From Shewanella schlegeliana (lineage in GTDB: Bacteria > Pseudomonadota > Gammaproteobacteria > Enterobacterales > Shewanellaceae), in contig NZ_JAESVD010000007.1 in NCBI RefSeq assembly GCF_016765635.1, forward strand, positions 196,212-260,211: a stretch of 64,000 bases of DNA. The letters run 5' to 3'. The notes under the pieces were generated by a model. That model was given only the letters and a program-made list of their open reading frames with translations. It was not told where the DNA came from and did no database searches. Of the stretch, positions 44,484 to 53,977 are shown piece after piece. Numbering within the stretch: position 1 is the stretch's first letter; each line of letters opens with the position of its first letter. Both the position numbers and the translations under genes were made by a program.

Positions 44484-45521
44484 TTAAAAGTTTGCTTGTT
44501 TATTCGAACTCTTGGCCATCGCGTCTTCACGAGTGATCTGTCCACGATTAACCAAGTTCTGTAAACACTGATCCAACGTCTGCATACCATGAGCCATACC
44601 GGTCTGAATAGCTGAATACATCTGTGCGACCTTGTCTTCGCGAATAAGATTTCGGATCGCAGGTGTACCCATCATAATTTCGTGAGCCGCCACACGGCCG
44701 CCGCCGACCTTTTTAATCAGGGTCTGAGAGATAACTGCCTGCAAGGATTCTGACAACATGGTACGCACCATGCCCTTCTCACCTTCAGGGAATACATCGA
44801 CAACACGGTCGATAGTTTTCGCGGCAGAGGTGGTATGTAAGGTACCGAAGACTAAGTGACCGGTTTCGGCCGCCGTCATCGCCAGTCGAATAGTCTCTAA
44901 GTCACGCATCTCACCCACAAGGATCACGTCCGGGTCTTCACGAAGCGCACTTCGAAGCGCGGCGTTAAAGCTATGAGTATGACGATGTACTTCACGCTGG
45001 TTAATCAAACACTGCTTGTTTTGATGCACAAATTCTATCGGGTCTTCGATAGTAAGAATATGATCATGACGATTCTCATTCACGTAATCGATCATTGCCG
45101 CTAAGGTGGTACTCTTACCCGAACCTGTAGGGCCGGTAACCAGCACTAATCCACGAGGGTAACTTGCAATCTTCTTGAAGATCTCTGGTGCACCTAGCTG
45201 CTCAAGGCTCAAAATGTCACTGGGAATGGTACGAAAAACCGCTGCAGCACCACGAGACTGATTAAAGGCGTTAACACGAAAACGTGCAAGACCGGGAACC
45301 TCAAACGAGAAATCGATCTCTAGATGTTCTTCAAAATCCTTACGCTGCTTATCGTTCATGATGTCATAGACTAAGCTATGCACACCTTGATGATCTAAAG
45401 CGGGTAAATTAATCTTTCTCACTTCACCATCAACACGGATCATGGGAGAAACACCCGCTGAAAGGTGTAGATCTGACGCATTGTGTTTTACACTAAAGGC
45501 TAGTAACTCTGTGATTTCCAT
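44484..45521 (-). CDS. pilT: Type IV pilus retraction ATPase PilT
   Basis: The main motor of type IV pilus retraction and twitching. From ATG 45521 it has 345 residues starting MEITELLAFSVKHNASDLHLSAG, the canonical PilT start; the open frame extends 49 codons further upstream, but that part overlaps yggS and is not coding. Walker A is GPTGSGKST, Asp box EDPIEFVHQN, Walker B VILVGEMRDLETI and His box AAETGHLVFGTLHT. It is divergent from yggS with a gap of only 35 bp, an arrangement conserved in Pseudomonas, Vibrio and Shewanella. Confidence 0.97.
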   Translation of the reverse strand: MEITELLAFSVKHNASDLHLSAGVSPMIRVDGEVRKINLPALDHQGVHSLVYDIMNDKQRKDFEEHLEIDFSFEVPGLARFRVNAFNQSRGAAAVFRTIPSDILSLEQLGAPEIFKKIASYPRGLVLVTGPTGSGKSTTLAAMIDYVNENRHDHILTIEDPIEFVHQNKQCLINQREVHRHTHSFNAALRSALREDPDVILVGEMRDLETIRLAMTAAETGHLVFGTLHTTSAAKTIDRVVDVFPEGEKGMVRTMLSESLQAVISQTLIKKVGGGRVAAHEIMMGTPAIRNLIREDKVAQMYSAIQTGMAHGMQTLDQCLQNLVNRGQITREDAMAKSSNKQANF

Positions 45522-45556
45522 AGTTTGGGATATCCATTCAACCAAAAACTTACAAC

Positions 45557-46258
45557 ATGACAACAATAACAGACAGACTCGCAATCGCCCAGAGCCGGAT
45601 AGCACAAGCGGCGCAAAATTCTTCTCGCCGTGCAGAAGATGTACAACTGCTTGCAGTGAGCAAAACAAAACCCAATAGTCAGATCATCGAAGCCTACCAT
45701 GCGGGTCAACGCCGCTTTGGTGAAAACTACGTGCAAGAGGGTGAATCTAAGATCAACGCGCTAAGCCAAGAGTTCCCGGATATCGAATGGCACTTTATCG
45801 GCCCGCTACAATCGAATAAAACCAAGGTGGTTGCCACACTGTTTGATTGGATGCATACGGTCGATCGTGAAAAAATCGCCCAAAGGCTTAATGAGCAGCG
45901 CCCAGAGTCTAAGTTACCGCTCAATATATGTATTCAGGTCAACATTAGCCAAGAAGCGAATAAGTCTGGTACTGAAGCTAAAGAAGTATTTGCTCTGGCT
46001 GAAAAAATAGCACGACTACCAAACCTGACTCTACGCGGTCTCATGGCGATTCCATCGGCAGATGTCGATGAGCAAACAGCCACACAGGAGCTGGCAGCCT
46101 TACAGTCGCTTTATCAGCAATTAGCTGAGCGTTTCGACAGCGTCGACACCCTTTCAGTCGGTATGAGTAATGACTTAGAGCTAGCCGTTGCCCACGGCTC
46201 AACCATGGTACGCATTGGTAGTGCTATCTTCGGTGAACGCGATTACACCAAGGTGTAA
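45557..46258 (+). CDS. yggS: Pyridoxal phosphate homeostasis protein YggS
   Basis: A 233-residue monomeric TIM-barrel protein that binds PLP without known enzymatic action and keeps B6 and amino-acid pools balanced. The PLP lysine is K36 in LLAVSKTKP; HFIGPLQSNK, LMAIP and LSVGMSNDLELAVAHGSTMVRIGSAIFG are the phosphate-site landmarks. It starts the yggS-proC-yggT-yggU series, which is conserved divergent to pilT. Confidence 0.95.
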   Translation: MTTITDRLAIAQSRIAQAAQNSSRRAEDVQLLAVSKTKPNSQIIEAYHAGQRRFGENYVQEGESKINALSQEFPDIEWHFIGPLQSNKTKVVATLFDWMHTVDREKIAQRLNEQRPESKLPLNICIQVNISQEANKSGTEAKEVFALAEKIARLPNLTLRGLMAIPSADVDEQTATQELAALQSLYQQLAERFDSVDTLSVGMSNDLELAVAHGSTMVRIGSAIFGERDYTKV

Positions 46259-46410
46259 GTTTCATATGGCTAATTTAGTCGCAATATGAAAATTGTTTAA
46301 TAGCATAAAACGAGTATTCCTCTTATCCGCCCAGATATTAACAGGTAAAATAGTCTGTATCTGTGCGGCTAAGATTTGTTGCTGCTAACTAAAATTAAAA
46401 AGAGATCTTC

Positions 46411-47229
46411 ATGACACAAAAGAAAGTATGCTTTATTGGTGCAGGTAACATGACCCGCAGTATCGTCAGCGGCCTAGTAAAAAGCGGCTACGCCCCTGAA
46501 CTAATTGAAGCGACCAATCCAAGTCAACCTAAGTTAGATGCGATGCAGGCAGACTTTGGCATCAAGGTGTCTAACAGCAACCTCGATGCAGCCCAGACAG
46601 CCGATGTTATTGTGCTCGGTGTTAAACCGCACCTAATGCAACTCGTCGGTGAAGAACTTAGCGGTCTCGATCTTGCTGATAAACTGATTATCACCATCGC
46701 CGCCGGTGTTACCGCTAAACGTTATGGCGATTATTTTAAGCAAGAGATCAAACTAATACGCACTATGCCTAATACTCCAACGCAAATCGGTGTAGGCTTA
46801 ACAGGGCTTTATGCGGGAGAAGAAATTTCAACTGAACAAAAAACTATCGCTGAAACCTTAATGGCTACAGGCGGCGAAGTTGTTTGGGTAGATAAGGAAG
46901 ATGACTTAAATCAGGTGATCGCCTTAGCGGGTAGTTCTCCAGCTTATTTCTTCCTGTTTTTAGAGTCTATGGTAGAAAGTGCAGTTAAAGGTGGTATGCC
47001 TGAAGTTGCAGCCAGAGAGATGGCCCAGCAAGCAGCCCTTGGTGCTGCATTAATGGCTAAACAGAACCCTGATGTTAGCTTGGCGCAGCTAAGAGCAAAC
47101 GTCACTTCAAAAGGCGGGACAACTGCGCAAGCCGTTGAGACGTTTGAAAAAGGCAACTTACGTGGCTTAGTCGATAGTGCGATGGGAAATTGTATCGCCC
47201 GCGCCGAAGAGATGGCAAAGCAGTACTAG
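46411..47229 (+). CDS. proC: Pyrroline-5-carboxylate reductase
   Basis: ProC performs the last step of proline synthesis, reducing pyrroline-5-carboxylate with NAD(P)H. The 272 residues begin with a Rossmann motif (CFIGAGNMTRSIVSGL), contain RTMPNTPTQIGVG, and end with the catalytic dimer region TSKGGTTAQAVETFEKGNLRGLV. It is 150 bp after yggS and 35 bp before yggT on the same strand. Confidence 0.96.
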   Translation: MTQKKVCFIGAGNMTRSIVSGLVKSGYAPELIEATNPSQPKLDAMQADFGIKVSNSNLDAAQTADVIVLGVKPHLMQLVGEELSGLDLADKLIITIAAGVTAKRYGDYFKQEIKLIRTMPNTPTQIGVGLTGLYAGEEISTEQKTIAETLMATGGEVVWVDKEDDLNQVIALAGSSPAYFFLFLESMVESAVKGGMPEVAAREMAQQAALGAALMAKQNPDVSLAQLRANVTSKGGTTAQAVETFEKGNLRGLVDSAMGNCIARAEEMAKQY

Positions 47230-47264
47230 TTTTTAAATTTAACTTGAACAAGTAGAGTAAACAG

Positions 47265-47813
47265 ATGAATGCATTTAGTTTTCTGATAAGCACGGTATTC
47301 GATCTATACCTGATGGTCGTGGTATTACGTATTTGGCTACAACTGGCCAAAGCCGACTTCTATAACCCTTTCAGTCAATTTATCGTAAAGGCCACTCACC
47401 CTATTGTTGGTCCTATGCGTCGCGTACTACCATCATTCGGTAGCTTCGATACCGCCTCTTTCGTACTGGCAATAAGCGTAGTTGTGCTTAAGTTTGTCAC
47501 CTTAAGCTTGATGGCTGGAGCGGCAATTAGTATACCAACCCTACTGCTTGTCTCTTTAGTCTCAGTGATTAAAGAAGCGGGTGTATTACTGTTTTGGATG
47601 TTAATCCTACGTGCCATTTTGAGCTGGGTAAGCCAAGGTAACAACCCTATCGAGATGGTAATGGGTCAGCTAACAGAGCCACTGCTTGCACCTATTCGCC
47701 GTATCCTACCGCCAATGGGCGGGCTAGACTTATCACTATTGGTGATGATGATTGCACTTAACTTCCTTAATATCTTGCTAGCGCAATACGTTCCATTCTG
47801 GGCTAGCGTATAG
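47265..47813 (+). CDS. yggT: YggT-family membrane protein
   Basis: A 182-residue inner-membrane protein composed of two YggT repeats, each with two hydrophobic segments: the first contains [28 protein letters not shown], the second [32 protein letters not shown]. The family has been linked to osmotic tolerance and, in other phyla, to protein insertion or division, but no mechanism is settled. The stop TAG overlaps the GTG start of yggU by one base. Confidence 0.92.
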   Translation: MNAFSFLISTVFDLYLMVVVLRIWLQLAKADFYNPFSQFIVKATHPIVGPMRRVLPSFGSFDTASFVLAISVVVLKFVTLSLMAGAAISIPTLLLVSLVSVIKEAGVLLFWMLILRAILSWVSQGNNPIEMVMGQLTEPLLAPIRRILPPMGGLDLSLLVMMIALNFLNILLAQYVPFWASV

Positions 47814-48100
47814 TGACTCCGGCACAAATGCAGCAGGGCGACCTGCTGCTGCAACTCTATATTCAGCCTAAGGCCAGTCGAGATCAAATCGTTGGCCTGC
47901 ATGGCGAAGAGATAAAAATTGCTATCACAGCCCCACCTGTCGATGGCAAAGCAAATGCTCACCTTACCAAGTATCTATCTAAAGCCTTTAAAGTGCCTAA
48001 AGGGGATATTGAAATTATCAAAGGTCAGATGGGACGCCACAAGCAGGTAAAAATCACAGCCCCAAAGCTTATTCCAGAGGAAGTACAAAACCTTTTGTAA
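47813..48100 (+). CDS. yggU: YggU-family protein (DUF167)
   Basis: A 95-residue soluble domain of unknown role. Family marks are [45 protein letters not shown], then [12 protein letters not shown]. It starts with GTG sharing a base with the yggT stop, so it is translationally coupled. A hairpin lies just after the stop codon (48101-48122), without a T-run. Confidence 0.92.
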   Translation: MTPAQMQQGDLLLQLYIQPKASRDQIVGLHGEEIKIAITAPPVDGKANAHLTKYLSKAFKVPKGDIEIIKGQMGRHKQVKITAPKLIPEEVQNLL

Positions 48101-48122
48101 CCTTATACTGATTGGTATAAGG
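48101..48122 (+). other. Hairpin directly after yggU stop codon
   Basis: CCTTATAC and GTATAAGG are perfectly complementary around six bases. There is no T-run, so it may slow decay or act as a weak processing or attenuation site rather than terminate. Confidence 0.5.
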
Positions 48123-48181
48123 CATTGAGTCCAACTAAGTTATATACTGTTAACAAGATATCTTCCTAAGGAATACTCAAT

Positions 48182-48616
48182 ATGGTCCGTGCTTTAACCA
48201 CTATGCTAATGCTCTGCTTTTGTCTAAGCAGTAACGCATTTGCCGAACAAAAAGAAAAAGTGGGTAACTACGATATCCACTATGTCGCCCTTAGCAGTAC
48301 CTTTCTAACCCCAAGTATTGCCAAGTCCTACGGGATCCAACGCAGCAGTTACACTGGGATTATTAATATTGCGGTACTCGACACCAGTGTTGAAGGAAAT
48401 CCGGCGGTTCCGGTTGAGATATCTGGTGTTGCCAATAACTTACTCGATGCCAGAATCGAGCTTCATTTTAGAGAGATCCGTGAAGGAGACTCCATCTATT
48501 ACATAGCCGAAGTCCCCTACCGTGATGATCAAGAGATCAACTTTAAAATCGCAGTTAAGTACGGCAAAAAGCTCAACACGACACTTAAGTTTAAACAGAA
48601 GTTCTACGTCGAATAG
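48182..48616 (+). CDS. DUF4426 periplasmic protein
   Basis: A 144-residue protein with a signal peptide (about 1-21, cleavage after AFA). The mature domain is beta-rich, with YDIHYVALSSTFLTPSIAKSYGIQRS at its start, the mark of DUF4426, a family found mostly in marine gammaproteobacteria in exactly this place between yggU and rdgB. Function unknown. A terminator follows. Confidence 0.87.
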   Translation: MVRALTTMLMLCFCLSSNAFAEQKEKVGNYDIHYVALSSTFLTPSIAKSYGIQRSSYTGIINIAVLDTSVEGNPAVPVEISGVANNLLDARIELHFREIREGDSIYYIAEVPYRDDQEINFKIAVKYGKKLNTTLKFKQKFYVE

Positions 48617-48638
48617 GCGCTAGTGCTGAGTAAAAATC

Positions 48639-48661
48639 AGGGGCCTAGTGCCCCTTTTTTT
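48639..48661 (+). terminator. Terminator after the DUF4426 gene
   Basis: AGGGGC and GCCCCT pair around five bases, followed by seven T. Confidence 0.88.
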
Positions 48662-48739
48662 ATGCACTTTGACTACCGAAACCCGCTTATCTCGGCTATT
48701 ATTGCCGCCATTATTGACTGACTCATCTACAGGCGTCCC

Positions 48740-49339
48740 ATGAATCAAATCGTCCTCGCTAGCGGCAACAAAGGTAAACTCAAAGAATTTTCTGAATTGA
48801 TGGCCGATTACGGCGTCGAAATCTTAGCTCAAAGCCAGTTCAACGTATCGGAAGTGGCTGAAACCGGTACCACCTTTGTTGAAAATGCCATCATCAAGGC
48901 AAGACATGCCGCCGAAATTACTGGCCATGCAGCTATCGCCGATGACTCGGGTCTAGAAGTGGATTTTCTGCAAGGTGCTCCTGGTATTTACTCGGCTCGC
49001 TATGCCGGAGAAGGGGCTAAAGATGAGCAAAACTACACTAAGCTGCTAACCGCACTCGAAGGCCAAACAGAACGTAATGCACGTTTTCAGTGTATACTGG
49101 TTTATATGCGCCATGCGAAAGATCCAACCCCAATTATCTGCCAAGCATCATGGGAAGGTAGCATCGGCTTTGCCCCACAGGGTGAGAACGGCCATGGCTA
49201 CGACCCAATATTTATCCCTGCAGAGCACGAATGCGCAGCAGCAGAACTAAGCTCTGACGAGAAAAACAAACTCAGCCATCGTGGTAAGGCACTAGTATTG
49301 CTAATCGAAGCTATGAAGCAACAAGGTATCTTTAACTAA
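48740..49339 (+). CDS. rdgB: dITP/XTP pyrophosphatase
   Basis: RdgB (HAM1/NTPase family) hydrolyses dITP, XTP and related deaminated nucleotides, keeping them out of DNA and RNA. The 199-residue protein has LASGNKGKLKEF for substrate and metal binding, the catalytic ADDSGLEVDFLQGAPGIYSARYAG, and GHGYDPIF. Its stop overlaps the hemW ATG by one base (TAATG), so the pair is co-translated; rdgB-hemW is a widely conserved order. Confidence 0.96.
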   Translation: MNQIVLASGNKGKLKEFSELMADYGVEILAQSQFNVSEVAETGTTFVENAIIKARHAAEITGHAAIADDSGLEVDFLQGAPGIYSARYAGEGAKDEQNYTKLLTALEGQTERNARFQCILVYMRHAKDPTPIICQASWEGSIGFAPQGENGHGYDPIFIPAEHECAAAELSSDEKNKLSHRGKALVLLIEAMKQQGIFN

Positions 49340-50475
49340 TGCTAACTCTGCCACCGTTAAGCCTCTATATTCATATTCCTTGGTGCGTACAGAAGTGCCC
49401 CTATTGTGACTTCAATTCCCATGGGCAACATGGTGACTTGCCGCAAGCTGAATATGTCGATGCACTGATTAAAGATCTCAAACAAGATCTTGCTTATGTG
49501 CAAGGCAGACGTTTACATACGATTTTTATCGGTGGCGGCACCCCTTCTCTGTTTGATGCTAAGCAGGTTGGCCGTTTATTGACAGAGGTGGATAAACTCA
49601 TCCCCTTTAGTGACAATATCGAAATCACCATGGAGGCTAATCCTGGCACCCTAGAGCATGATGATTTTGAGGCTTATTGCAAGGCGGGGATCACTCGGCT
49701 TTCAATCGGAGTACAGAGCTTCTCTACCGATAAGCTCAACCTACTAGGGCGCATTCATAATGAAGATGAAGCGCAAATAGCCGCTAAAAAAGCCAAAGCT
49801 TCAGGCTATCAAAGCTTTAATTTAGACTTAATGCATGGTCTTCCAAACCAGAGCTTTGATGAAGCCCTTGCCGATATTGAAACCGCTGCCGAGCTGGCGC
49901 CGCCACACCTTTCTTGGTACCAGCTAACGATTGAGCCTAATACCCTGTACCACTCTAAGCCGCCACAACTACCCGATGATGAAGACTTGTGGCAGATCTA
50001 TGAGCAAGGACAAAAGCGTTTAGCCGAACTTGGCTATCAGCAGTATGAGATCTCGGCTTATGCTAAAGAAGGTTATCAGTGTCAGCATAACCTTAACTAC
50101 TGGCAGTTTGGTGACTACCTTGGTATTGGTTGTGGTGCCCACGGTAAAATCACCATGCTAAGTGACAACAAAATTGTCCGCACAGTAAAGATAAAGCACC
50201 CTAAAGGCTATTTAGCAGCTGATAACTACTGCTACGAAACCACTGAGGTAGCAGAGGAAGACAGAGCGTTAGAGTATCTGATGAACCGTTTACGCTTGAT
50301 GAGTCCAATCCCTAAACTTGAGTTCGAGCAGCGTACGGGTATGCCTAGAGATACGATTAGCGATGGCATCAAACAAGCCTGTGCTAAGGGATTGCTGACT
50401 GAATCCGATGAATACTGGCAACTCACTAGCAAAGGGCACATGTTCGTCAATGAGCTGCTGTCACAATTTCTATAA
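49339..50475 (+). CDS. hemW: Heme chaperone HemW (radical-SAM protein)
   Basis: HemW binds heme and a 4Fe-4S cluster and is thought to deliver heme to respiratory proteins; it was long mis-named as oxygen-independent coproporphyrinogen oxidase. The 378 residues show the radical-SAM CxxxCxxC (PWCVQKCPYCDF), FIGGGTPSLF and SIGVQSF. The cluster cysteine following CxxC in true HemN is Phe here (CDF), the accepted mark of HemW. It is coupled to rdgB. Confidence 0.94.
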   Translation: MLTLPPLSLYIHIPWCVQKCPYCDFNSHGQHGDLPQAEYVDALIKDLKQDLAYVQGRRLHTIFIGGGTPSLFDAKQVGRLLTEVDKLIPFSDNIEITMEANPGTLEHDDFEAYCKAGITRLSIGVQSFSTDKLNLLGRIHNEDEAQIAAKKAKASGYQSFNLDLMHGLPNQSFDEALADIETAAELAPPHLSWYQLTIEPNTLYHSKPPQLPDDEDLWQIYEQGQKRLAELGYQQYEISAYAKEGYQCQHNLNYWQFGDYLGIGCGAHGKITMLSDNKIVRTVKIKHPKGYLAADNYCYETTEVAEEDRALEYLMNRLRLMSPIPKLEFEQRTGMPRDTISDGIKQACAKGLLTESDEYWQLTSKGHMFVNELLSQFL

Positions 50476-50630
50476 TTAACATCGAAACTGACTATCGCTT
50501 ACTAAGCAACTGAATAGGTTGACGATTGTTTTAATGACTATCGATTTAGAAATATTTTCTAACACTTAAACCAAAAAATTGACCGACGGCTTCTTTAGGA
50601 TAACTAACATAATTCTAAGGAAGCCTAAAA

Positions 50631-52499
50631 ATGCCCATAAAAACAAAAATGAGCCTTATCGCCCTTTCACTATCTATTGGGCTAAGTGCCAACTCTACCA
50701 TTGCCGCACCAACCTCAAGCCCTTTTTTAAGCCCAAGTGAACCCGTAGCCCATAAGGTTGAGAGTGAATCGGAAAAAGCCAACGCCCTGTTCGAAAGCAT
50801 TTTCATGGAAAATGTGATGGCAAGTCCCATCTCTCAAACCCACCTAGGGATAAAAGCCGATTATGACAAGTGGGATGAGATGGGCGACGGTGCAGACGAT
50901 GCCGCCCTTGCACGCACTAAGAAACATCTTGCTCAACTAAAACAGATCGATGCCAGCAAGCTTTCAGGTCAAACCTTACTCAGCTACCAGCTACTGACCC
51001 AGAAACTTGAGCAAGGCATTAGAGATGATAAGTGGCGTCACCATAGCTATCCTGTCAACCAGATGTATGGTGGACACTCACAAATAGCTTCGTTCCTGAT
51101 TAATCAGCATCAGATTGGCAGCATAGAAGACGCCAAAGCCTACATCAGCCGCTTGCAAGGCGTACCTAAGCGTTTATCTCAACTACAGGGCGCTTTAGAA
51201 GTGCGTGAAGGCAAGGGAATTATTGCGCCTAAGTTTGTCTTCCCATACGTGATCACCGACAGCGAAAATATTATTACGGGAGTGCCCTTCACTGCTAAGT
51301 CTGATAGTGGTGAAAAGCCACAAGACAGCGCACTTTGGGCCGACTTTAAGCGTAAAATCTCAAGCCTTGAGATCAGCGAGAGCGACAAAGAAAGCTTATT
51401 GCGTGACGCTAAAACCGCTTTAGTTAACGATGTAAAACCTGCCTACAACAAGCTAATTGCCTACATGACCAAGCTTGAAACCAAGGCCGATACCCGTGAT
51501 GGTGCGTGGAAGTTCCCACAAGGCGATACTTACTACAACAACGCACTCGCGCGCACGACCACAACGGATATGACTGCGAGTGATATTCATCAGCTGGGTT
51601 TGTCTGAGGTGGCGCGTATTCACAGCGAGATGCGTGACATCATGACCAAGGTCAACTTTGAAGGATCGCTACAGGAGTTCTTTAAGTTTATGCGCGAGGA
51701 CGAACAGTTCTACTACGCCAACGATGATAAAGGTCGCCAAGCCTACCTCACCGAGGCCACCGCACTTATCGATACCATGAGCAGCAGGCTCGATGAGGTG
51801 TTTAAGATAAAGCCTAAGGCACCAATGATCGTAAAGCAGGTAGAGGCCTTTAGAGAAAAGTCTGCGGGTAAGGCGTTTTACAATAACCCATCACCAGATG
51901 GAAGCCGCCCAGGTACTTACTACGCTAACCTCTATGACATGAAGGCGATGCCTAAATATCAGATGGAAGCACTGGCCTATCATGAAGGTACGCCGGGTCA
52001 CCATATGCAGATTGCTATCGCTCAAGAACTTGAGAGCGTACCAAAGTTTCGTAAATTTGGTGGCTATACCGCCTATATCGAGGGTTGGGGTCTGTACAGC
52101 GAATACTTCCCAAAAGAGATGGGCATGTATTCAGATCCCTACTCAGACTTTGGCCGCCTAGCCATGGAGCTTTGGCGCGCATGTCGATTAGTGGTGGATA
52201 CCGGAATTCATGCTAAAAAGTGGACCCGCGAAGAGTCTATCGAATACTACGTCTCCAATACACCGAATGCCAAGTCGGATGCGGTGAAGATGGTTGAGCG
52301 TCATATCGTAATGCCATCCCAAGCCACCGCCTATAAAGTGGGGATGATCAAGCTTCTCGCTCTTAGAGATAAGGCTCAACAAGCCTTGGGCGATAAGTTC
52401 GATATTCGTGACTTCCATACCATAGTGTTAAAGAACGGCCCGGTGCCATTAGACGTACTAGAAAGCGAAATCGATCTTTGGATTGAACAGAGCAGCTAG
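50631..52499 (+). CDS. DUF885 family protein, putative secreted zinc metallopeptidase
   Basis: A 622-residue protein with a signal peptide (about 1-25, cleavage after IAA or nearby). It is helical throughout, with the DUF885 signature AYHEGTPGHHMQIAIAQEL near residue 450 and YIEGWGLYSEYF shortly after; the HExxxGHH pattern and downstream Glu look like a gluzincin-type zinc site. Members are annotated as putative peptidases, with little direct work. It is likely periplasmic or released. Monocistronic, with its own terminator. Confidence 0.87.
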   Translation: MPIKTKMSLIALSLSIGLSANSTIAAPTSSPFLSPSEPVAHKVESESEKANALFESIFMENVMASPISQTHLGIKADYDKWDEMGDGADDAALARTKKHLAQLKQIDASKLSGQTLLSYQLLTQKLEQGIRDDKWRHHSYPVNQMYGGHSQIASFLINQHQIGSIEDAKAYISRLQGVPKRLSQLQGALEVREGKGIIAPKFVFPYVITDSENIITGVPFTAKSDSGEKPQDSALWADFKRKISSLEISESDKESLLRDAKTALVNDVKPAYNKLIAYMTKLETKADTRDGAWKFPQGDTYYNNALARTTTTDMTASDIHQLGLSEVARIHSEMRDIMTKVNFEGSLQEFFKFMREDEQFYYANDDKGRQAYLTEATALIDTMSSRLDEVFKIKPKAPMIVKQVEAFREKSAGKAFYNNPSPDGSRPGTYYANLYDMKAMPKYQMEALAYHEGTPGHHMQIAIAQELESVPKFRKFGGYTAYIEGWGLYSEYFPKEMGMYSDPYSDFGRLAMELWRACRLVVDTGIHAKKWTREESIEYYVSNTPNAKSDAVKMVERHIVMPSQATAYKVGMIKLLALRDKAQQALGDKFDIRDFHTIVLKNGPVPLDVLESEIDLWIEQSS

Positions 52500-52512
52500 A
52501 TAGCTAAATAAG

Positions 52513-52544
52513 ATCCCTATCTAAAGTTTGATAGGGATTTTTTT
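52513..52544 (+). terminator. Terminator after the DUF885 gene
   Basis: ATCCCTAT and ATAGGGAT pair around ten bases, followed by six T or more. Confidence 0.8.
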
Positions 52545-52757
52545 GCCAGAATATTGCCAAGATTCTGTTCAAAGCCCTTGGCAAATTAGCATCGACACCT
52601 TGTTTGCTGTAAAAACACTTCAACATAGATTTACCTATCCAGATTGTGCTTATATCAACTACATATTTAGTACTATTGGTAATATCATCACAAACAACTT
52701 AGTTTTAATAGCTAAGGTTGTAACATGAGTTGAAATATTCGCTGGTAAGGAAAACAT

Positions 52758-53876
52758 ATGTCAGACAGCACATCAACAGAGCTAAGTACAGAAATAGGTC
52801 CAAACTGGTTTGCCTCGGTTATGGGCACAGGCATCATAGCTAATGCCGCCATCGGCCTGCCGATGTTTGGCAATCACCTAGCGGGCGCGGGGCTCGTTAT
52901 CTGGTTAATCGCATCCTTGATGTTAATCATTATGCTTGTGATTAAAACGGTTCAGACAATAGTCAGGCCGCATATTATAAAGCGCCAATTTAACGATCCC
53001 GTGATGTCTCAATTTTTTGGTGCACCTCCAATGGCCATGCTCACAGTAGCAGGGGGCTCTATCTTGTACGGTTCACAAGTGATGAGCAATGAGACAGCGA
53101 TTACCCTAGCTTGGGTGCTATGGATAGCGGGCACACTTCTGGGACTGATCACCGCTATAGTGATCCCATATCGACTGTTTACCCATCATCAGGTTCGCGA
53201 AGATGCTGCTTTTGGTGGCTGGCTTATGCCCGTTGTTCCCCCCATGGTCTCGGCGGCTATTGGCGCTATGTTAATTCCCCATATAGAAAATATCGGCCAG
53301 CAACAGACTCTTCTGTACGCCTGCTATGCCATGTTTGGCATTAGTTTACTCAGCGCATTGATTATTATTACGATGATCTGGAGTCGATTAGCGCACGCTG
53401 GTACATCGGGAGGGGCACGAGTCCCTACTCTATGGATTGTATTAGGCCCACTTGGTCAGTCCATTACCGCAGCAGGCGCTCTGGGTAGCGTGGCGCTACT
53501 TGTGGTTGATGACCCCATATCGACAGCAATGAATGCCATGGCAATTCTTTATGGCGTACCAATCTGGGGTTTTGCTTTTTTCTGGTCAATATTGGCAAGC
53601 TTACTCACATTACGAGCGCTGCGTAGAAAAATGCCCTTTGCACTCACTTGGTGGGCATTTACTTTCCCAGTTGGTACTTGCGTTACTGGCACGACACAAC
53701 TCGCACTGCATACAGGGCTCCCCGCCTTTGAGTGGGCCGCAGTGATATTATTTACAGGCTTAATTTGCGCCTGGATTATTGCAGCAATTGGCACCATAAA
53801 AGGTTTAAAGGCAGGTCATATAGTGAAAAACCCAACCACACCATCCCATGTCGTTTCCAAAAAAGGTCAGCAATAA
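52758..53876 (+). CDS. TDT/SLAC1-family transporter (TehA-like)
   Basis: A 372-residue inner-membrane protein with ten hydrophobic segments, of the tellurite-resistance/dicarboxylate transporter family. GPNWFASVMGTGIIANAA is the typical start of helix 1, with the gating region FGAPPMAML following. Family members include Mae1 malate carriers, plant SLAC1 anion channels and bacterial TehA. A tellurite or dicarboxylate role cannot be chosen from sequence; no tehB is adjacent. It is monocistronic. Confidence 0.88.
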   Translation: MSDSTSTELSTEIGPNWFASVMGTGIIANAAIGLPMFGNHLAGAGLVIWLIASLMLIIMLVIKTVQTIVRPHIIKRQFNDPVMSQFFGAPPMAMLTVAGGSILYGSQVMSNETAITLAWVLWIAGTLLGLITAIVIPYRLFTHHQVREDAAFGGWLMPVVPPMVSAAIGAMLIPHIENIGQQQTLLYACYAMFGISLLSALIIITMIWSRLAHAGTSGGARVPTLWIVLGPLGQSITAAGALGSVALLVVDDPISTAMNAMAILYGVPIWGFAFFWSILASLLTLRALRRKMPFALTWWAFTFPVGTCVTGTTQLALHTGLPAFEWAAVILFTGLICAWIIAAIGTIKGLKAGHIVKNPTTPSHVVSKKGQQ

Positions 53877-53977
53877 AAACCTCCATGCAAACGATATGAG
53901 TCTATTTTACCTAGGTCATATCAAGGCTGAACCAAGGTCATAAGTATTAACTCCTTGGTTTCAGCTCCTACTAGTAT

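Noticed and set aside
45522..45668. 49-residue N-terminal extension of PilT
   Set aside because: It overlaps yggS on the other strand, and the canonical PilT start MEITELLAF lies at 45521.
48101..48122. Rho-independent terminator after yggU
   Set aside because: The stem is perfect but there is no T-run on either side, so it is listed only as a hairpin.
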